Virus record (IMG/VR): IMGVR_UViG_3300032753_000159 | Location: 1-24,378 of that record | DNA length: 24,378 nucleotides | From: a virus | Strand: one strand, 5' to 3' | In this document: positions 14,099-22,713 of the stretch, piece after piece | Layout of the letters: each line of letters opens with the position of its first letter | How positions within the stretch are numbered: position 1 is the first letter of the stretch | The notes under the pieces: generated by a model | Database searches by the model: none | What the model saw: only the letters and a program-made list of their open reading frames with translations | Told to the model about the DNA's origin: nothing | Program-made: the position numbers and the translations under genes

Positions 14099-17000
14099 TT
14101 AACCAACAATCCAGTTGGTTCCGTTATAAAATACTGGAATTGTTACTGCACCTCCACCAGCTACTGTAGCACCAAATACAGGAGCCAAAGCATTAGTCAC
14201 ATAAGCTCTTGCGCCTGTTACTCCTGTAGGCAGAGTAGCTACAGTATACCCGCCTGTATTAATAGTACCACTTAAAGCAATAGAGCTTACATAGGTAGGA
14301 GGAGCATTACCATTTGATTGTAGAAGTTGACCACTAGAACCATAGTTTGTAGCACCATTAAAAGCTACTGCGCCTGTAGACCTAAAACGTACTACTTCAA
14401 CTCTTGATGTAGAGCCTGAAGGAGTAACAGAAAAAGTAAGTGCTGTAGGTTGACTTGTAGGAGTTGCTAATGTTTCTAAAAGGCTTTGTATAGCTACTGT
14501 ATTAGCATAAGTGGTCCCATCACCAGTAGTTGCGCCTATTATGCTAATAATGGAGGTAGTTGTTGTTGCAGTAGGAGAAGCAATAGTTCCTCCCGCTCTT
14601 CTAAAACTAATACTACCTAATGTTGAACCATACTCATCTATTGTTATGGACGGTACAGTAGATGCTCCAGCATCTGCTCTAAGAGTTAAAAGACCTGTCC
14701 CAAAAGCAAGACCAGTCCCTAATGTTGTTTGACCAGTTACTGATAAGTTAGTCGCCCCAGGGTCAAATGTATTCCCAATAGAAACACCACCTGTTGCTCC
14801 AATTTGCATTCTTTGAACAGAGTTGGTTGTAAATATTGTTGGATAAGCTCCATCATTCCATAATACTCTTGAGTATCCTCCAAGTCCAAAGTTACTACCA
14901 GTAGAATTATCAATAGCAAACTGAAAACTTCCTCCTGTATTACCGATATTTAATCGTGCTAAATTTGTACCAGTTGTTGAGAAAAATCTCACATCAGCAG
15001 TTGAAGTTATTACGTCTAATGGGTAAGAGGGAGACCCTCCAATACCTATTTTACCTGTTACAGATAAGTTAGTTGCTCCTGGGTCTGTAGTGTTACCAAT
15101 AGAAAAACCGCCAGAAGTAAACAAACGAAGTCTTTCACTACCTCCTGTATACATTGTTAGTGGGAGGTATGTACCAGTACCACGAATCTGAGAAGAAATC
15201 CGTGAGTCTGAACCACCAACAACTATCATTTGTACTTCTGAACCATTTGTTGCTGCTGAATCTGATAATGCGCTTAAGCCAGCATTAGTCGATGTTCCAT
15301 TTGGAATAATAAAAAATGTAGTTTGTCCATTGACGGTACTTGTTTGAAATGCTACACGACTTGCGATAGTCGCATTACTCATATCGCCAGTAATACGGTT
15401 ACTAGTGCCAGTAAAGGTTAAATTATTACTTGTAGATATTCCAGTAGTAGTTAAAGTTGTACCATTAAAAGTTAAATTAGTACTAGAACTAAAAGCCCCT
15501 GTCCCATTTCCGTAAGGAATGTAATTAGCAGTAAGAGTGGTTAATCCTGTTCCTCCGTTAGGGACAGTTAAAGCAGTATTTAAAGTCAATGCGTCTGTGT
15601 GTGTCCACGTACCGTTAGCTGTTACAGTAGTGCCAAAAGTAGAGCCAATTGCTAGTGCAGTTGTAGAACCAGTAAGACCGCCTGTTGCAATATTGATTGT
15701 TTTTGTACTACCTGAAGCAGTTGCTCCAGCTTGGATATTGATTGTTTGACTTACTGTAGATTGTCCAAAAATTAAAGTAGATGTTCCTGATGTGCTTCCA
15801 AAAGTAATAGTACCGTTTGAAGTTGTTATATTATTGCCAAATTGAACAGTGCCTGAAAAAAGTTGTGGAGTGTTCCCTAATACAGCTAATGTAGAACCTG
15901 ATAATGCTGGTAAAGCGTAGGTATAGTTGGTAGCAGTAGTTAAACCACTTAATACAAAATTGGCTTGTTTAGTGTTATCGGTAGCATCTTGGAAAGTAAA
16001 ACCACTACCAGTTACAGACATTGTTGGTCTTGTTGTTCTAACTAAAGTACCTGTACCGTTGCCTGTGTAATCTGTTTGTGACAAATGATAATAGTTAGGA
16101 GTAGCATCGCCACCTTGAATGTTAGCGAGGTCATTATGGTTAGTTACAGTAGTGCCTGAAAATACTTGAGTAAATGCAGAATCAATCTGAGTTGCTGTAG
16201 TAGCGTTTTGTAATACAATAATACGACCTACTAAAATTGCCATTGTTGACAAAATAGGAGGAGGCGTAGGAACAGTAGATGCTACAGCTTGAGCCAGTGA
16301 GTAGTTACCACTTCCCATTATATAAGCTAATTTAGGAAGCCCTGAACCATCTAAATAACGGTATACCCAGTTAACTGCGTATTTACCACCAGGACCGTTT
16401 AATGTTACTAAGTTTGTACCATTATCATATTGAGTATTGTTGTATGTAGATACTGTAGACATTGTCCACACACCAGATACGTGATACCAAAATTCTGCAT
16501 TAGAGGAAGATGAATCAGTAATTAATTCACTATATGATGTAACACCATACCAAACTACACCAGCAGTACAAGTAATAATACGACCTGTAGACTCTCCAAG
16601 AGAAAGCCCCGAAGCCCATTGGTAACGATTAGTCTGTACTAAACGACGGTTGAGACGAGATGCTGTTGAACGGCCCCAATCAATTGGCTGAAAGTGTACT
16701 TGAGTACCGTTACGCCACAACAAAGCAGCACCTACAACACTAGAGTTATCAATAGTAGATACGTTAGTAGTTATAGAGTAAACAGGACTTCCTGAATTAT
16801 AACTAACAACTAAATAGTTAGCTGATTGGTCTGTAAGAGATAATCCTGTTGCTGCGGGGATTACATACTTCTTTAAATCACCTACCCATCCTACTTGTGA
16901 ATACAAAACAGCTTCAATTGAAGTAACGTTAATAGTTGCTCCGCTACCTGTAACAGTAATAGTAGGTTGTGTCAATACACCAGCAGCATTATCACCAATA

Positions 17001-17479
17001 TCTAACTCTGTGACATAAGTGCTATTTTGGTAGTAAAGACCTTCAGCTTCAGACCAAATAGAACCTGTAGCAGGGCTTGTTGGAACAGTACCTACTGGGA
17101 TATTTAAAGGTACTAAAGATGAAGTAGAAGCAGCTAATACTTGTGAGCCTGTGTAAGTATTGGTTTCATCTAACTTAGGAAAGTCGTTAAGACTTGCACG
17201 AACTAAACGAAGAGATACTACATCACCAGCATTAAACGCAGTTCCTGTAGTACCGTCTTGTCCACGAACAATAGTAAATGTAGTTCCTGTTACGTTAGTT
17301 ACTTTAACAATCTCGATAACAAGCTGAGTAGCTGCATCAGCTAATGTGCAATAAAAATACTGTGAGCCTGTAGGAGTAGGAAAGCCTGTCGCAGACGTAA
17401 CCGACAAAGTTGTAGCTACGTTAGTAAGACTACTAGCTAAAGTAGTATTACAATTGTTTGCGAATAACATATTAGGCAT
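14099..17479 (-). CDS. long tail fibre with shared N-terminal anchor (1126 aa)
   Basis: Residues about 4-103 are the anchor domain also present in the next upstream fibre (LFANNCNTTLASSLTNVATT ... TIVRGQDGTTGTAFNAGDVV). Next come beta-rich linker segments, then a Gly/Ser/Thr/Asn-rich fibre shaft (about 480-1040) with NGGTGLTTLTANYIPYGNGTG, typical of phage fibres. An internal duplication of about 107 residues carries SIGNT(T/F)DPGATNLSVTG twice. The end, GARAYVTNALAPVFGATV followed by a VFYNGTNW strand, is a common C-terminal fibre motif. No autoproteolytic chaperone domain is evident. The ATG overlaps the stop of a 30-residue gene (TAATG). Role: receptor-binding or side fibre, inferred. Confidence 0.88.
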   Translation of the reverse strand: MPNMLFANNCNTTLASSLTNVATTLSVTSATGFPTPTGSQYFYCTLADAATQLVIEIVKVTNVTGTTFTIVRGQDGTTGTAFNAGDVVSLRLVRASLNDFPKLDETNTYTGSQVLAASTSSLVPLNIPVGTVPTSPATGSIWSEAEGLYYQNSTYVTELDIGDNAAGVLTQPTITVTGSGATINVTSIEAVLYSQVGWVGDLKKYVIPAATGLSLTDQSANYLVVSYNSGSPVYSITTNVSTIDNSSVVGAALLWRNGTQVHFQPIDWGRSTASRLNRRLVQTNRYQWASGLSLGESTGRIITCTAGVVWYGVTSYSELITDSSSSNAEFWYHVSGVWTMSTVSTYNNTQYDNGTNLVTLNGPGGKYAVNWVYRYLDGSGLPKLAYIMGSGNYSLAQAVASTVPTPPPILSTMAILVGRIIVLQNATTATQIDSAFTQVFSGTTVTNHNDLANIQGGDATPNYYHLSQTDYTGNGTGTLVRTTRPTMSVTGSGFTFQDATDNTKQANFVLSGLTTATNYTYALPALSGSTLAVLGNTPQLFSGTVQFGNNITTSNGTITFGSTSGTSTLIFGQSTVSQTINIQAGATASGSTKTINIATGGLTGSTTALAIGSTFGTTVTANGTWTHTDALTLNTALTVPNGGTGLTTLTANYIPYGNGTGAFSSSTNLTFNGTTLTTTGISTSNNLTFTGTSNRITGDMSNATIASRVAFQTSTVNGQTTFFIIPNGTSTNAGLSALSDSAATNGSEVQMIVVGGSDSRISSQIRGTGTYLPLTMYTGGSERLRLFTSGGFSIGNTTDPGATNLSVTGKIGIGGSPSYPLDVITSTADVRFFSTTGTNLARLNIGNTGGSFQFAIDNSTGSNFGLGGYSRVLWNDGAYPTIFTTNSVQRMQIGATGGVSIGNTFDPGATNLSVTGQTTLGTGLAFGTGLLTLRADAGASTVPSITIDEYGSTLGSISFRRAGGTIASPTATTTTSIISIIGATTGDGTTYANTVAIQSLLETLATPTSQPTALTFSVTPSGSTSRVEVVRFRSTGAVAFNGATNYGSSGQLLQSNGNAPPTYVSSIALSGTINTGGYTVATLPTGVTGARAYVTNALAPVFGATVAGGGAVTIPVFYNGTNWIVG
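14733..15114 (-). repeat. internal duplication in long tail fibre gene
   Basis: Two copies of a segment encoding SIGNT(T/F)DPGATNLSVTG lie at about 14733-14793 and 15054-15114, 321 bases (107 codons) apart. They differ mainly at third codon positions. Similarity extends upstream of each copy (GSERLRLFTSGG against NSVQRMQIGATGG), indicating that a roughly 107-residue shaft unit was duplicated and then diverged. Confidence 0.75.
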
Positions 17480-17571
17480 TAATTAGATTCTTTCGTATCA
17501 CACCAATTACAAGAATGACCCTTACCAACTTCAATCCATTCTTTTTCAATAGGGCAGTAATGTCTCCACAT
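17479..17571 (-). CDS. very small Cys-rich protein (30 aa), possible zinc knuckle
   Basis: ATG at 17571 opens a 30-residue frame, MWRHYCPIEKEWIEVGKGHS, then CNWCDTKESN, ending TAA at 17479-17481. Cys6, Cys21 and Cys24 with His4 or His19 could bind zinc. It starts one base after the stop of the upstream fibre, and its stop overlaps the ATG of the next fibre (TAATG), so it exactly fills the gap between the two fibre genes. No strong ribosome site is visible, suggesting coupled translation. No known family recognised. Confidence 0.65.
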   Translation of the reverse strand: MWRHYCPIEKEWIEVGKGHSCNWCDTKESN

Positions 17572-17572
17572 A

Positions 17573-19588
17573 TTATTGTTCAACATTTACAGACCACCCA
17601 AAAACAATAGAGCCTGTTCCAGATATGTTAATATTAAATGTAGTAGCAGTAATGTTTGAAATCCAGAAATTTCCAGTTGTTCCTATAGCTGAAAGCGCAT
17701 TTACTGATATTTGACCTGCTGTTGGTGTTTTATACGCACCATGTGTAACAGTAATAGAAGTACCAGAACTTAAAGTGACTGAGCCTGTTGTATGTGAAGC
17801 AACTCCTAAATTATTAGCAACTACAGAAAAAGAACTTCCAGATAAATCAGTAAAATTATGTAAACTATTTCCTATTACTGTAAAATTAGAACAGCCAGAA
17901 TTAATGTAAAGACCTACAGGACTTGCTGTTAAATTTCCCCAAGCACCTGTAAAACAGTTATTAACATAGAACTGGGAAGTTCCTGTTCCTATAGTAATGT
18001 CTGCAGTTGTGTTTTGAGAAAATACACAAGAATCTACCATTAAACCAGCAACTACTGCACCATTATCTATTTCAATTCCATTATTATTAAGATAAAACTC
18101 ATTTCCATCAGATATTAAACCTCCTACTGAAGAACCTGAAATTACTCTAATTCCTGCACTATTTATAGCACTAGATAACCAACAATTTTCTATTCGTATT
18201 CTTTGAATTAAACCACCAGCAGAATTATCTATATATAAAGCACCGTTATTAGAAGTATCTAAATAACAATTAGATATTCCTACGCTAGTAACAGCAGAAG
18301 TAGATGTCGGAAGCATAGCTATTGAAATCCCAGATTGTGCAAATTGACAATCAGTTATTGTAAGCCCAACACCTTGTACTATTTTTAATCCTGCAAAAGG
18401 CGAAAAAGCGCCTCCTGCTGTGATTGTTATACATCCAAGTAATTCACCAATACCATCAGCAACTCCTACAGTATTTACAGTAAAACCTATTCCTGTTGTC
18501 GGCTTATAATCTCTAACTTTAACATCTTCTAGCCTAAAATAATTAGAGGATAAAAATACTCCACAAGTACCACCAAAAATAGTTACATCATACATTTTAA
18601 ACTCAGATGCGTTATTAGTCGTAACTACAGCATATAAACCATCAGTAGTTGTAAGGCTATAGGTCATACATAAATTTTGTATCGAAACACCAGAAGCAGT
18701 TACATTAAAAAATGAAGTATTTGTAGAAGTTGTTTTAATTAAATTTGTAATATTGTTTACGCCTTGGCCTTGTATAGTACAAGAAACAGTAATGTTTAAA
18801 GTACCTTCAATTCGCCACCAACCTCCGTTAGGAATAATAACTGTTCCTCCGACAGCAGGAAGTGAGTTAATAGCAGCTTGAAAAGCAGCAGTATCGTCAG
18901 TTACTCCATCACCAATTGCACCAAAGTCTTTAACAGATACAGACTCTTGAAGTTTATCTTGGACAGTACGGTTAACTGCTCCAGTACCTTGTTCGTTGTA
19001 AATAACATTAGAAGAGTTAATTACTCCACCAGCTAAAGGCAAGTTGTAAATAGCTTGTACAACATCTCCAGCATTTAAACCAGAAGCCATTGTAAAAGTA
19101 GTAGCAGTAGACTCTGTGTAGTTTACGTTAACTACTTGTTTACTACCGTTAATAAAGATAGCTAAGTTGTCAATACCTTGTGTGTATGAAAAAGGTAATG
19201 TAAATACTGTTTGACCTTGAGTAGCAGTAAAGTCAGCAACAGAAGTACCAGAAGCACTTCCACCACTTCCGCCACCGATAGCAAATAAGTTTAAGCTACC
19301 TGCAGTAATACGTAGTTCTACGTTATCACTAAGGTTAAATGTTTGAGGTGAGGTTCCTTCTTGACCACGAACAACAGTAAGAATATCTCCAACACGTTCA
19401 ATACATTCTACAATTTCAGATACTTCAGGATTGTTGATTTGCACCAACGTAAGCATGAAGTAGTCACCAATAGAAGGCGAAGGAAATTGTTGACCTGTTC
19501 CTGCAGTAACTTGCAGAATAGTGTCAGTAGGTGTAATAGCTCTAGCGAGTGCTGTAGCAGCGTTGTTTGTAAATAAAGGACGTGACAT
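17573..19588 (-). CDS. tailspike/fibre with anchor and Pectate_lyase_3 beta-helix (671 aa)
   Basis: Residues about 4-105 are the shared anchor domain ([20 protein letters not shown] ... [20 protein letters not shown]). A Gly-rich hinge (105-115) is followed by a beta-sandwich (about 117-190, [20 protein letters not shown], then [10 protein letters not shown]) common in podovirus tail fibres. From about 213, [20 protein letters not shown] starts a Pectate_lyase_3 right-handed beta-helix with many ISNCYLDTS- and IRIENCWL-type coils. The C-terminus is a beta domain ending FGWSVNVEQ. It probably binds or cleaves capsular or O-antigen polysaccharide. It is 4 bases after the zinc-ribbon gene. The enzymatic residues cannot be identified by eye. 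Confidence 0.9.
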   Translation of the reverse strand: MSRPLFTNNAATALARAITPTDTILQVTAGTGQQFPSPSIGDYFMLTLVQINNPEVSEIVECIERVGDILTVVRGQEGTSPQTFNLSDNVELRITAGSLNLFAIGGGSGGSASGTSVADFTATQGQTVFTLPFSYTQGIDNLAIFINGSKQVVNVNYTESTATTFTMASGLNAGDVVQAIYNLPLAGGVINSSNVIYNEQGTGAVNRTVQDKLQESVSVKDFGAIGDGVTDDTAAFQAAINSLPAVGGTVIIPNGGWWRIEGTLNITVSCTIQGQGVNNITNLIKTTSTNTSFFNVTASGVSIQNLCMTYSLTTTDGLYAVVTTNNASEFKMYDVTIFGGTCGVFLSSNYFRLEDVKVRDYKPTTGIGFTVNTVGVADGIGELLGCITITAGGAFSPFAGLKIVQGVGLTITDCQFAQSGISIAMLPTSTSAVTSVGISNCYLDTSNNGALYIDNSAGGLIQRIRIENCWLSSAINSAGIRVISGSSVGGLISDGNEFYLNNNGIEIDNGAVVAGLMVDSCVFSQNTTADITIGTGTSQFYVNNCFTGAWGNLTASPVGLYINSGCSNFTVIGNSLHNFTDLSGSSFSVVANNLGVASHTTGSVTLSSGTSITVTHGAYKTPTAGQISVNALSAIGTTGNFWISNITATTFNINISGTGSIVFGWSVNVEQ

Positions 19589-19592
19589 TGAA

Positions 19593-19871
19593 TTATCCTA
19601 CTGTAATAGTGTTTATAACAAAACCGTTGACTAATCTATTAGTACTATATACGGTGATGAATTGGTCTTGTGGTTCTGGTCTTGTCCAAGGAGGTGCTTG
19701 GTAGTCTGCTACGCCACGAACAAAGTCTTGAGGTTGACGTGGTTCCCAGTCTTCAGGACATACTTTAAGACCATCCCATCTCTGGCGAAGGTCTGAAGCT
19801 TTTAGTTTACGACCACAGGCATCACAGAGGCAAGCCCAGTCGCCACGGTCATAACGAGGAGTGTAGCTCAC
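19593..19871 (-). CDS. zinc-ribbon-like conserved phage protein (92 aa)
   Basis: Residues 14-54 hold [18 protein letters not shown], then [20 protein letters not shown] and VRGV. Cys16, Cys19 and Cys38 (plus Cys14 or a late Asp/His) could form a small metal site. The 'CDxCGxxxKxSxLxxRWDGLxVCxxDWExRxPQDFVRG' pattern recurs in many phages near tail genes; its function is unknown. The C-terminal part (about 70-92) is a beta segment. It lies between a small structural-type gene and the first fibre gene. Confidence 0.85.
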   Translation of the reverse strand: MSYTPRYDRGDWACLCDACGRKLKASDLRQRWDGLKVCPEDWEPRQPQDFVRGVADYQAPPWTRPEPQDQFITVYSTNRLVNGFVINTITVG

Positions 19872-19880
19872 GAGTTATCC

Positions 19881-20192
19881 TTAAACTTGAGAAGCATCGT
19901 AGATAGTTAAATCACCAACACCCACATAGGTGTTACTTAGAGAAGTCGTAATCGTCATCTCTAGGCGATAAGTTACTTCAGCTAGTCCTGCTACTACTCG
20001 TTGAGAAGCAGTCTTATTCACAATAATAGCTGTAGACTGTAGGATACTAGAAGGAGTAGGGTCTACACCATTCATCACTATAACAGTGCATACTGCTGTT
20101 AGAATAGTCTCATTAGCAGCAAGAACCTGCGTAAAATCGAAAGTGAATAGTTCACTCTCAGTGGTAATCTTGTAAGAAAATGACTCAGCCAC
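19881..20192 (-). CDS. beta-rich virion-associated protein (103 aa)
   Basis: The 103 residues read as a beta-sandwich: FTFDFTQVLAANETILTAVC (17-36), VDPTPSSIL (43-51), then SQRVVAGLAEVTYRLEMTIT (63-82). The pattern 'FxFDFxxxLxxxETI ... DPTPSxIL ... xGLxxxxYxLxxxxTTS' occurs in small phage proteins coded next to tail fibre genes, some annotated as fibre-tail adaptors. That family link is from memory and only moderate. It overlaps the repeat-protein gene by 8 bases. Confidence 0.75.
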   Translation of the reverse strand: MAESFSYKITTESELFTFDFTQVLAANETILTAVCTVIVMNGVDPTPSSILQSTAIIVNKTASQRVVAGLAEVTYRLEMTITTSLSNTYVGVGDLTIYDASQV

Positions 20193-21027
20193 GATATCCT
20201 TTAAAAGCTATTATAACACGATTTTTAACAAAAGTCAAAGTATTTGTAGCCTTTGTGACTAAAATATCCCTGTCTTTAACTATAACTGCTGTAAGCTGTT
20301 TAGGCCCAACAATGAAGGTAAACTTTGCTACAGCTCCGAACTTTTGAATAATAGCTGGAAATAGCTGCAGGATTGATGTAACACTTACTTTTAAAAGCTT
20401 TTCAATAAGCCTTTTAAGACTTGTTGTATTAGTCACTACTACGGTTAATAACTTTGTTAAAGCTTTGCTAATTGTCACCGTAGAGGTAGCTACAACTTGT
20501 AAAGTCTTATAAATGAAGTTATGATAGATTAGACTTGCTGTACTGGTTACTGTAGCCGTTAGCGTCTTGTGTAAAGCCTTAATAAAGCTAATAACAGCAG
20601 AGCTAGTAACTAATGTAGTTAATGTCTTAGTAATAGCCTTAATTATACTAGCTACAGAACTCACTAGAACCGTCATAGTACGGTTTATGCTTCTACCTAT
20701 AGTCACGGTACTTACTACTGCCTTAGACAGTGCTATGAGGTGCATAGCTATGTCGCTAAGAACTACAATAGTATGTTCTACAACAGTAGTCATAAACTTA
20801 CTAATAGCTCTGCCTATTGTAACAAGACTATTAACTGTTACAGCTAAAAGCTTAATTGGTAACTTAACCAACGTAGCTAAAGAGGTAACAATAACACTTA
20901 ATACTCTTGGAATATTTTTAAGGATGGTACTAGTATTCGTAGAAGTAACAGTCAATGTAGGCTTTAACGTAATGTTATCGCTTGCATCAACTGCAACTCT
21001 ATTTATACTAGAACCATTTAATCCCAT
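20185..21027 (-). CDS. protein of tandem 18-20-residue repeats (280 aa), function unknown
   Basis: From residue 22 to about 228 the protein consists of about eleven degenerate repeats starting near residues 22, 41, 59, 77, 97, 116, 134, 154, 174, 192 and 210. The consensus is roughly [K/R]-[TL]-L-[TS]-V-x-V-T-S-x-[AVT]-[ST]-[IL]-x-[KR]-x-[IL]-x; for example KTLTATVTSTASL. Alternating hydrophobic and Thr/Ser residues suggest beta strands, with a basic turn in each unit, so a solenoid or a long rigid rod is plausible. The very basic composition with few acidic residues is unusual. The C-terminal 50 residues break the pattern. It overlaps both neighbours. I do not recognise a named family. Confidence 0.8.
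   Translation of the reverse strand: MGLNGSSINRVAVDASDNITLKPTLTVTSTNTSTILKNIPRVLSVIVTSLATLVKLPIKLLAVTVNSLVTIGRAISKFMTTVVEHTIVVLSDIAMHLIALSKAVVSTVTIGRSINRTMTVLVSSVASIIKAITKTLTTLVTSSAVISFIKALHKTLTATVTSTASLIYHNFIYKTLQVVATSTVTISKALTKLLTVVVTNTTSLKRLIEKLLKVSVTSILQLFPAIIQKFGAVAKFTFIVGPKQLTAVIVKDRDILVTKATNTLTFVKNRVIIAFKGYRG
20344..20964 (-). repeat. tandem coding repeats of 54-60 bp
   Basis: Eleven units of 18-20 codons, clear at protein level but too diverged to be near-identical in DNA. The conserved positions are a basic residue at unit position 1, Leu at 3, Val at 5 and 7, Thr-Ser at 8-9 and Ile/Leu at 13. Spacings between unit starts are 19, 18, 18, 20, 19, 18, 20, 20, 18 and 18 residues. Confidence 0.75.
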
Positions 21028-21392
21028 TAACTAAACTGTACTTTGAAGGTAAATTGAATTGAATCACTTGTATTCAAAGGAATACCTGTAAAGTCACCTT
21101 TAACAAATAAGTTACCAGAAGTAGAAGCGTCAAATAAACCAGCATTCGTGATTGTCTCAGTCGTGCCAGCAGTTTGTGTCGCTACAACTTGAAAAGTATC
21201 ATTTGTAGTAGATGTTGTAACCTGAGATACAGTACCACTAACTCGTGGAAGTACCTCAGTAAATAATGTTGTATCAGTAGCACCAGTAGTACCTGTACCT
21301 GTTCCCCATCCTACATATTGGGGAGTAGTACCACCGCCATTTAAACGGTTGGTAATAATAGCCCTACCTGTATTGACTAATAATGTAGCCAT
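21027..21392 (-). CDS. small virion/tail-associated protein (121 aa)
   Basis: A 121-residue beta-rich protein: MATLLVNTGRAIITNRLNGG, then QYVGWGTGTGTTGATDTTLF, VLPRVSGTVSQV, TITNAGLFDASTSGNLFVKG (81-100), and DSIQFTFKVQFS at the end. The 'WGTG ... LP-R-xGT ... NAGLFDAxxGG-LF' pattern is known from small phage structural proteins encoded before fibre genes. It probably contributes to the virion surface or fibre attachment; this is inferred. Its ATG lies inside the 3' end of a 50-residue gene, overlapping it by 16 bases. Confidence 0.75.
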   Translation of the reverse strand: MATLLVNTGRAIITNRLNGGGTTPQYVGWGTGTGTTGATDTTLFTEVLPRVSGTVSQVTTSTTNDTFQVVATQTAGTTETITNAGLFDASTSGNLFVKGDFTGIPLNTSDSIQFTFKVQFS

Positions 21393-21529
21393 TTTTTAAT
21401 TCTCCAGATAAGTCTCTTGATTGGATTTTGATGATAATAATCTATAACGCCAAGTTCTTCCGTAGTACCATCAGCACGAATGATAGTGGCAACTAACTGG
21501 ATTTCCTTAGCGTTAAGATTAGTTTTCAT
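21377..21529 (-). CDS. small protein of unknown function (50 aa)
   Basis: ATG at 21529 overlaps the stop of the upstream gene (TAATG) and opens a 50-residue frame ending TAG at 21377-21379. It begins MKTNLNAKEIQLVATIIRAD, has an acidic middle GTTEELGVIDYYHQNP and ends in a basic, Trp-containing helix (IKRLIWRIKKWLHY), which looks amphipathic and might touch a membrane or nucleic acid. Its overlap with the upstream stop and the downstream start argues that it is real. No family recognised. Confidence 0.7.
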   Translation of the reverse strand: MKTNLNAKEIQLVATIIRADGTTEELGVIDYYHQNPIKRLIWRIKKWLHY

Positions 21530-21942
21530 TAAACTCCAGGGCCTTGTTTAACAAGCTCAAGAACAATAGTGTAAGACAAAACAGCACCTGTAGCCCAGCC
21601 TTGTGTAGACATAGTAATTTTACCTGTCGGGCTAGTAGCATTGTTTACAATACCACCATAACGCCAAGCATCTACTTTACCACGTCCAACAAAGTCACCA
21701 ATACGCACTGGTGTTGCTGCATCCCAGAAAAGCTCTACATCTAGACCGTCTTCAACGTCAAAGTTAATCTTGTTGATGCGAAGTTTAGTGGCTTTAACAC
21801 CGTTGATGTTGTAATCAGACAAAGTAGCAGGGTCTACAATAACTACACCGCTTAAATCAGAAGTGTCAAGAAGACCATCTAATTTAAGGACTACGTTACG
21901 TGGTCCGTCTACTAATGTTTGATTAGAGGTTGAGTTAGCCAT
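21529..21942 (-). CDS. virion structural-type protein (137 aa)
   Basis: A 137-residue beta-rich protein beginning MANSTSNQTLVDGPRNVVLK, with VEDGLDVELFWDAATPVRIG, RYGGIVNNATSP and a C-terminal YTIVLELVKQ strand. It follows the capsid block with only 12 bases between it and the 233-residue gene. Similar small proteins occur near capsid genes of other podoviruses, but I cannot name a function. A decoration, tail or head-completion role is possible. The stop is coupled to the following 50-residue gene. Confidence 0.75.
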   Translation of the reverse strand: MANSTSNQTLVDGPRNVVLKLDGLLDTSDLSGVVIVDPATLSDYNINGVKATKLRINKINFDVEDGLDVELFWDAATPVRIGDFVGRGKVDAWRYGGIVNNATSPTGKITMSTQGWATGAVLSYTIVLELVKQGPGV

Positions 21943-21954
21943 TGTAACCCCCTA

Positions 21955-22656
21955 TTAACGTGAAATTTCTTCAGCAGCCAATACGTAGTCAATAGTCATT
22001 GTCTCAGTAGCTGTTGGTGTATCAGTAAAGATTGGAGCAACCAAAACGCTACTTAAAGTAGTACCAGAAGTACCGATAGTAGGTGTTGTTACACGAGCAA
22101 CTAATTGATTGTTTGCAAATACTAACAAGTCAGTGTTGTTATAAACAAGACCGAGTTCAATAAAAGTATTAGCTGCAAGAGTTGCTACGTTAGCTACCAA
22201 AGTAGTAGATGTAGAACCTACACGAGATACTAAACTTACTGTAGTACCTGAAGTAGCAAACCAAATACCATCAGTAGCTGAAGTACCAGCAGAAGCTAGG
22301 CCAGCAGTGAAAGCACCAGTAGTTGCGCTAACTTTAAGACGTGTAGTAAACCACAGTTTCTGACCAGCTACAAAGCCAAAGCCTGTACCTGTTTTGAATA
22401 CTGAAGTAGCAGTAGTAGTACCGCCTGGAGTAACTAATGCTTGACCACCTAAACCAGATGTCAAAGCAAAAGTAGAACTAGAACCAGCAATAGCAAAGTC
22501 TGCTGTGCTTGCTGCGTTAAAGTCTGTAGAGTAAGTGCTTACGCCATAACCAGTGTCGCTAGTGCTGTTAAAAGGGTCTGGAAGTGGATAGCTTGAAAGT
22601 GGATAGCCACGTGGAACCGTTGCTACGCCATAGGTAAATCTTGTTGGTGTTCCCAT
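21955..22656 (-). CDS. probable capsid decoration / virion surface protein (233 aa)
   Basis: The 233 residues are low in charge and rich in Thr, Ser, Gly and Ala. The part from about 60 has a beta-sandwich look, with GQKLWFTTRLKVSATTGAFT, IWFATSGTTVSLV and FIELGLVYNNTDLLVFANNQ, reminiscent of concanavalin-like domains. Placement just after the capsid gene and promoter fits an abundant decoration protein. The ribosome site TTTAGGAG lies 8 bases before the ATG and is part of a possible RNA structure (22664-22703). The function is an inference. Confidence 0.65.
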   Translation of the reverse strand: MGTPTRFTYGVATVPRGYPLSSYPLPDPFNSTSDTGYGVSTYSTDFNAASTADFAIAGSSSTFALTSGLGGQALVTPGGTTTATSVFKTGTGFGFVAGQKLWFTTRLKVSATTGAFTAGLASAGTSATDGIWFATSGTTVSLVSRVGSTSTTLVANVATLAANTFIELGLVYNNTDLLVFANNQLVARVTTPTIGTSGTTLSSVLVAPIFTDTPTATETMTIDYVLAAEEISR

Positions 22657-22663
22657 TTGAATC

Positions 22664-22703
22664 TCCTAAAAGTGATGGGTCACGTCAATTAAGACGTTTA
22701 GGA
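22664..22703 (-). promoter_or_regulatory. possible three-way-junction RNA over a ribosome binding site
   Basis: On the - strand transcript, TCCTAAA (22697-22703) is the exact complement of TTTAGGA (22664-22670), which contains the AGGA of the ribosome site of the 233-residue protein. Between them lie two small hairpins: CGTC/GACG with loop TTAATT (22683-22696) and GTGA/TCAC with loop CCCA (22672-22683, sharing one base with the first). The fold would hide the ribosome site. No T tract follows, so it is not a terminator. Seen by complementarity only; no energy calculated. Confidence 0.45.
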
Positions 22704-22713
22704 TTAAAAAGTA

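Noticed and set aside
20567-21034. A 155-codon open frame on the + strand opposite the repeat protein
   Set aside because: It is the antisense of the repeat array, whose regular codon pattern avoids stops. It has no good ribosome site and runs against a well-supported - strand gene coupled to both neighbours.
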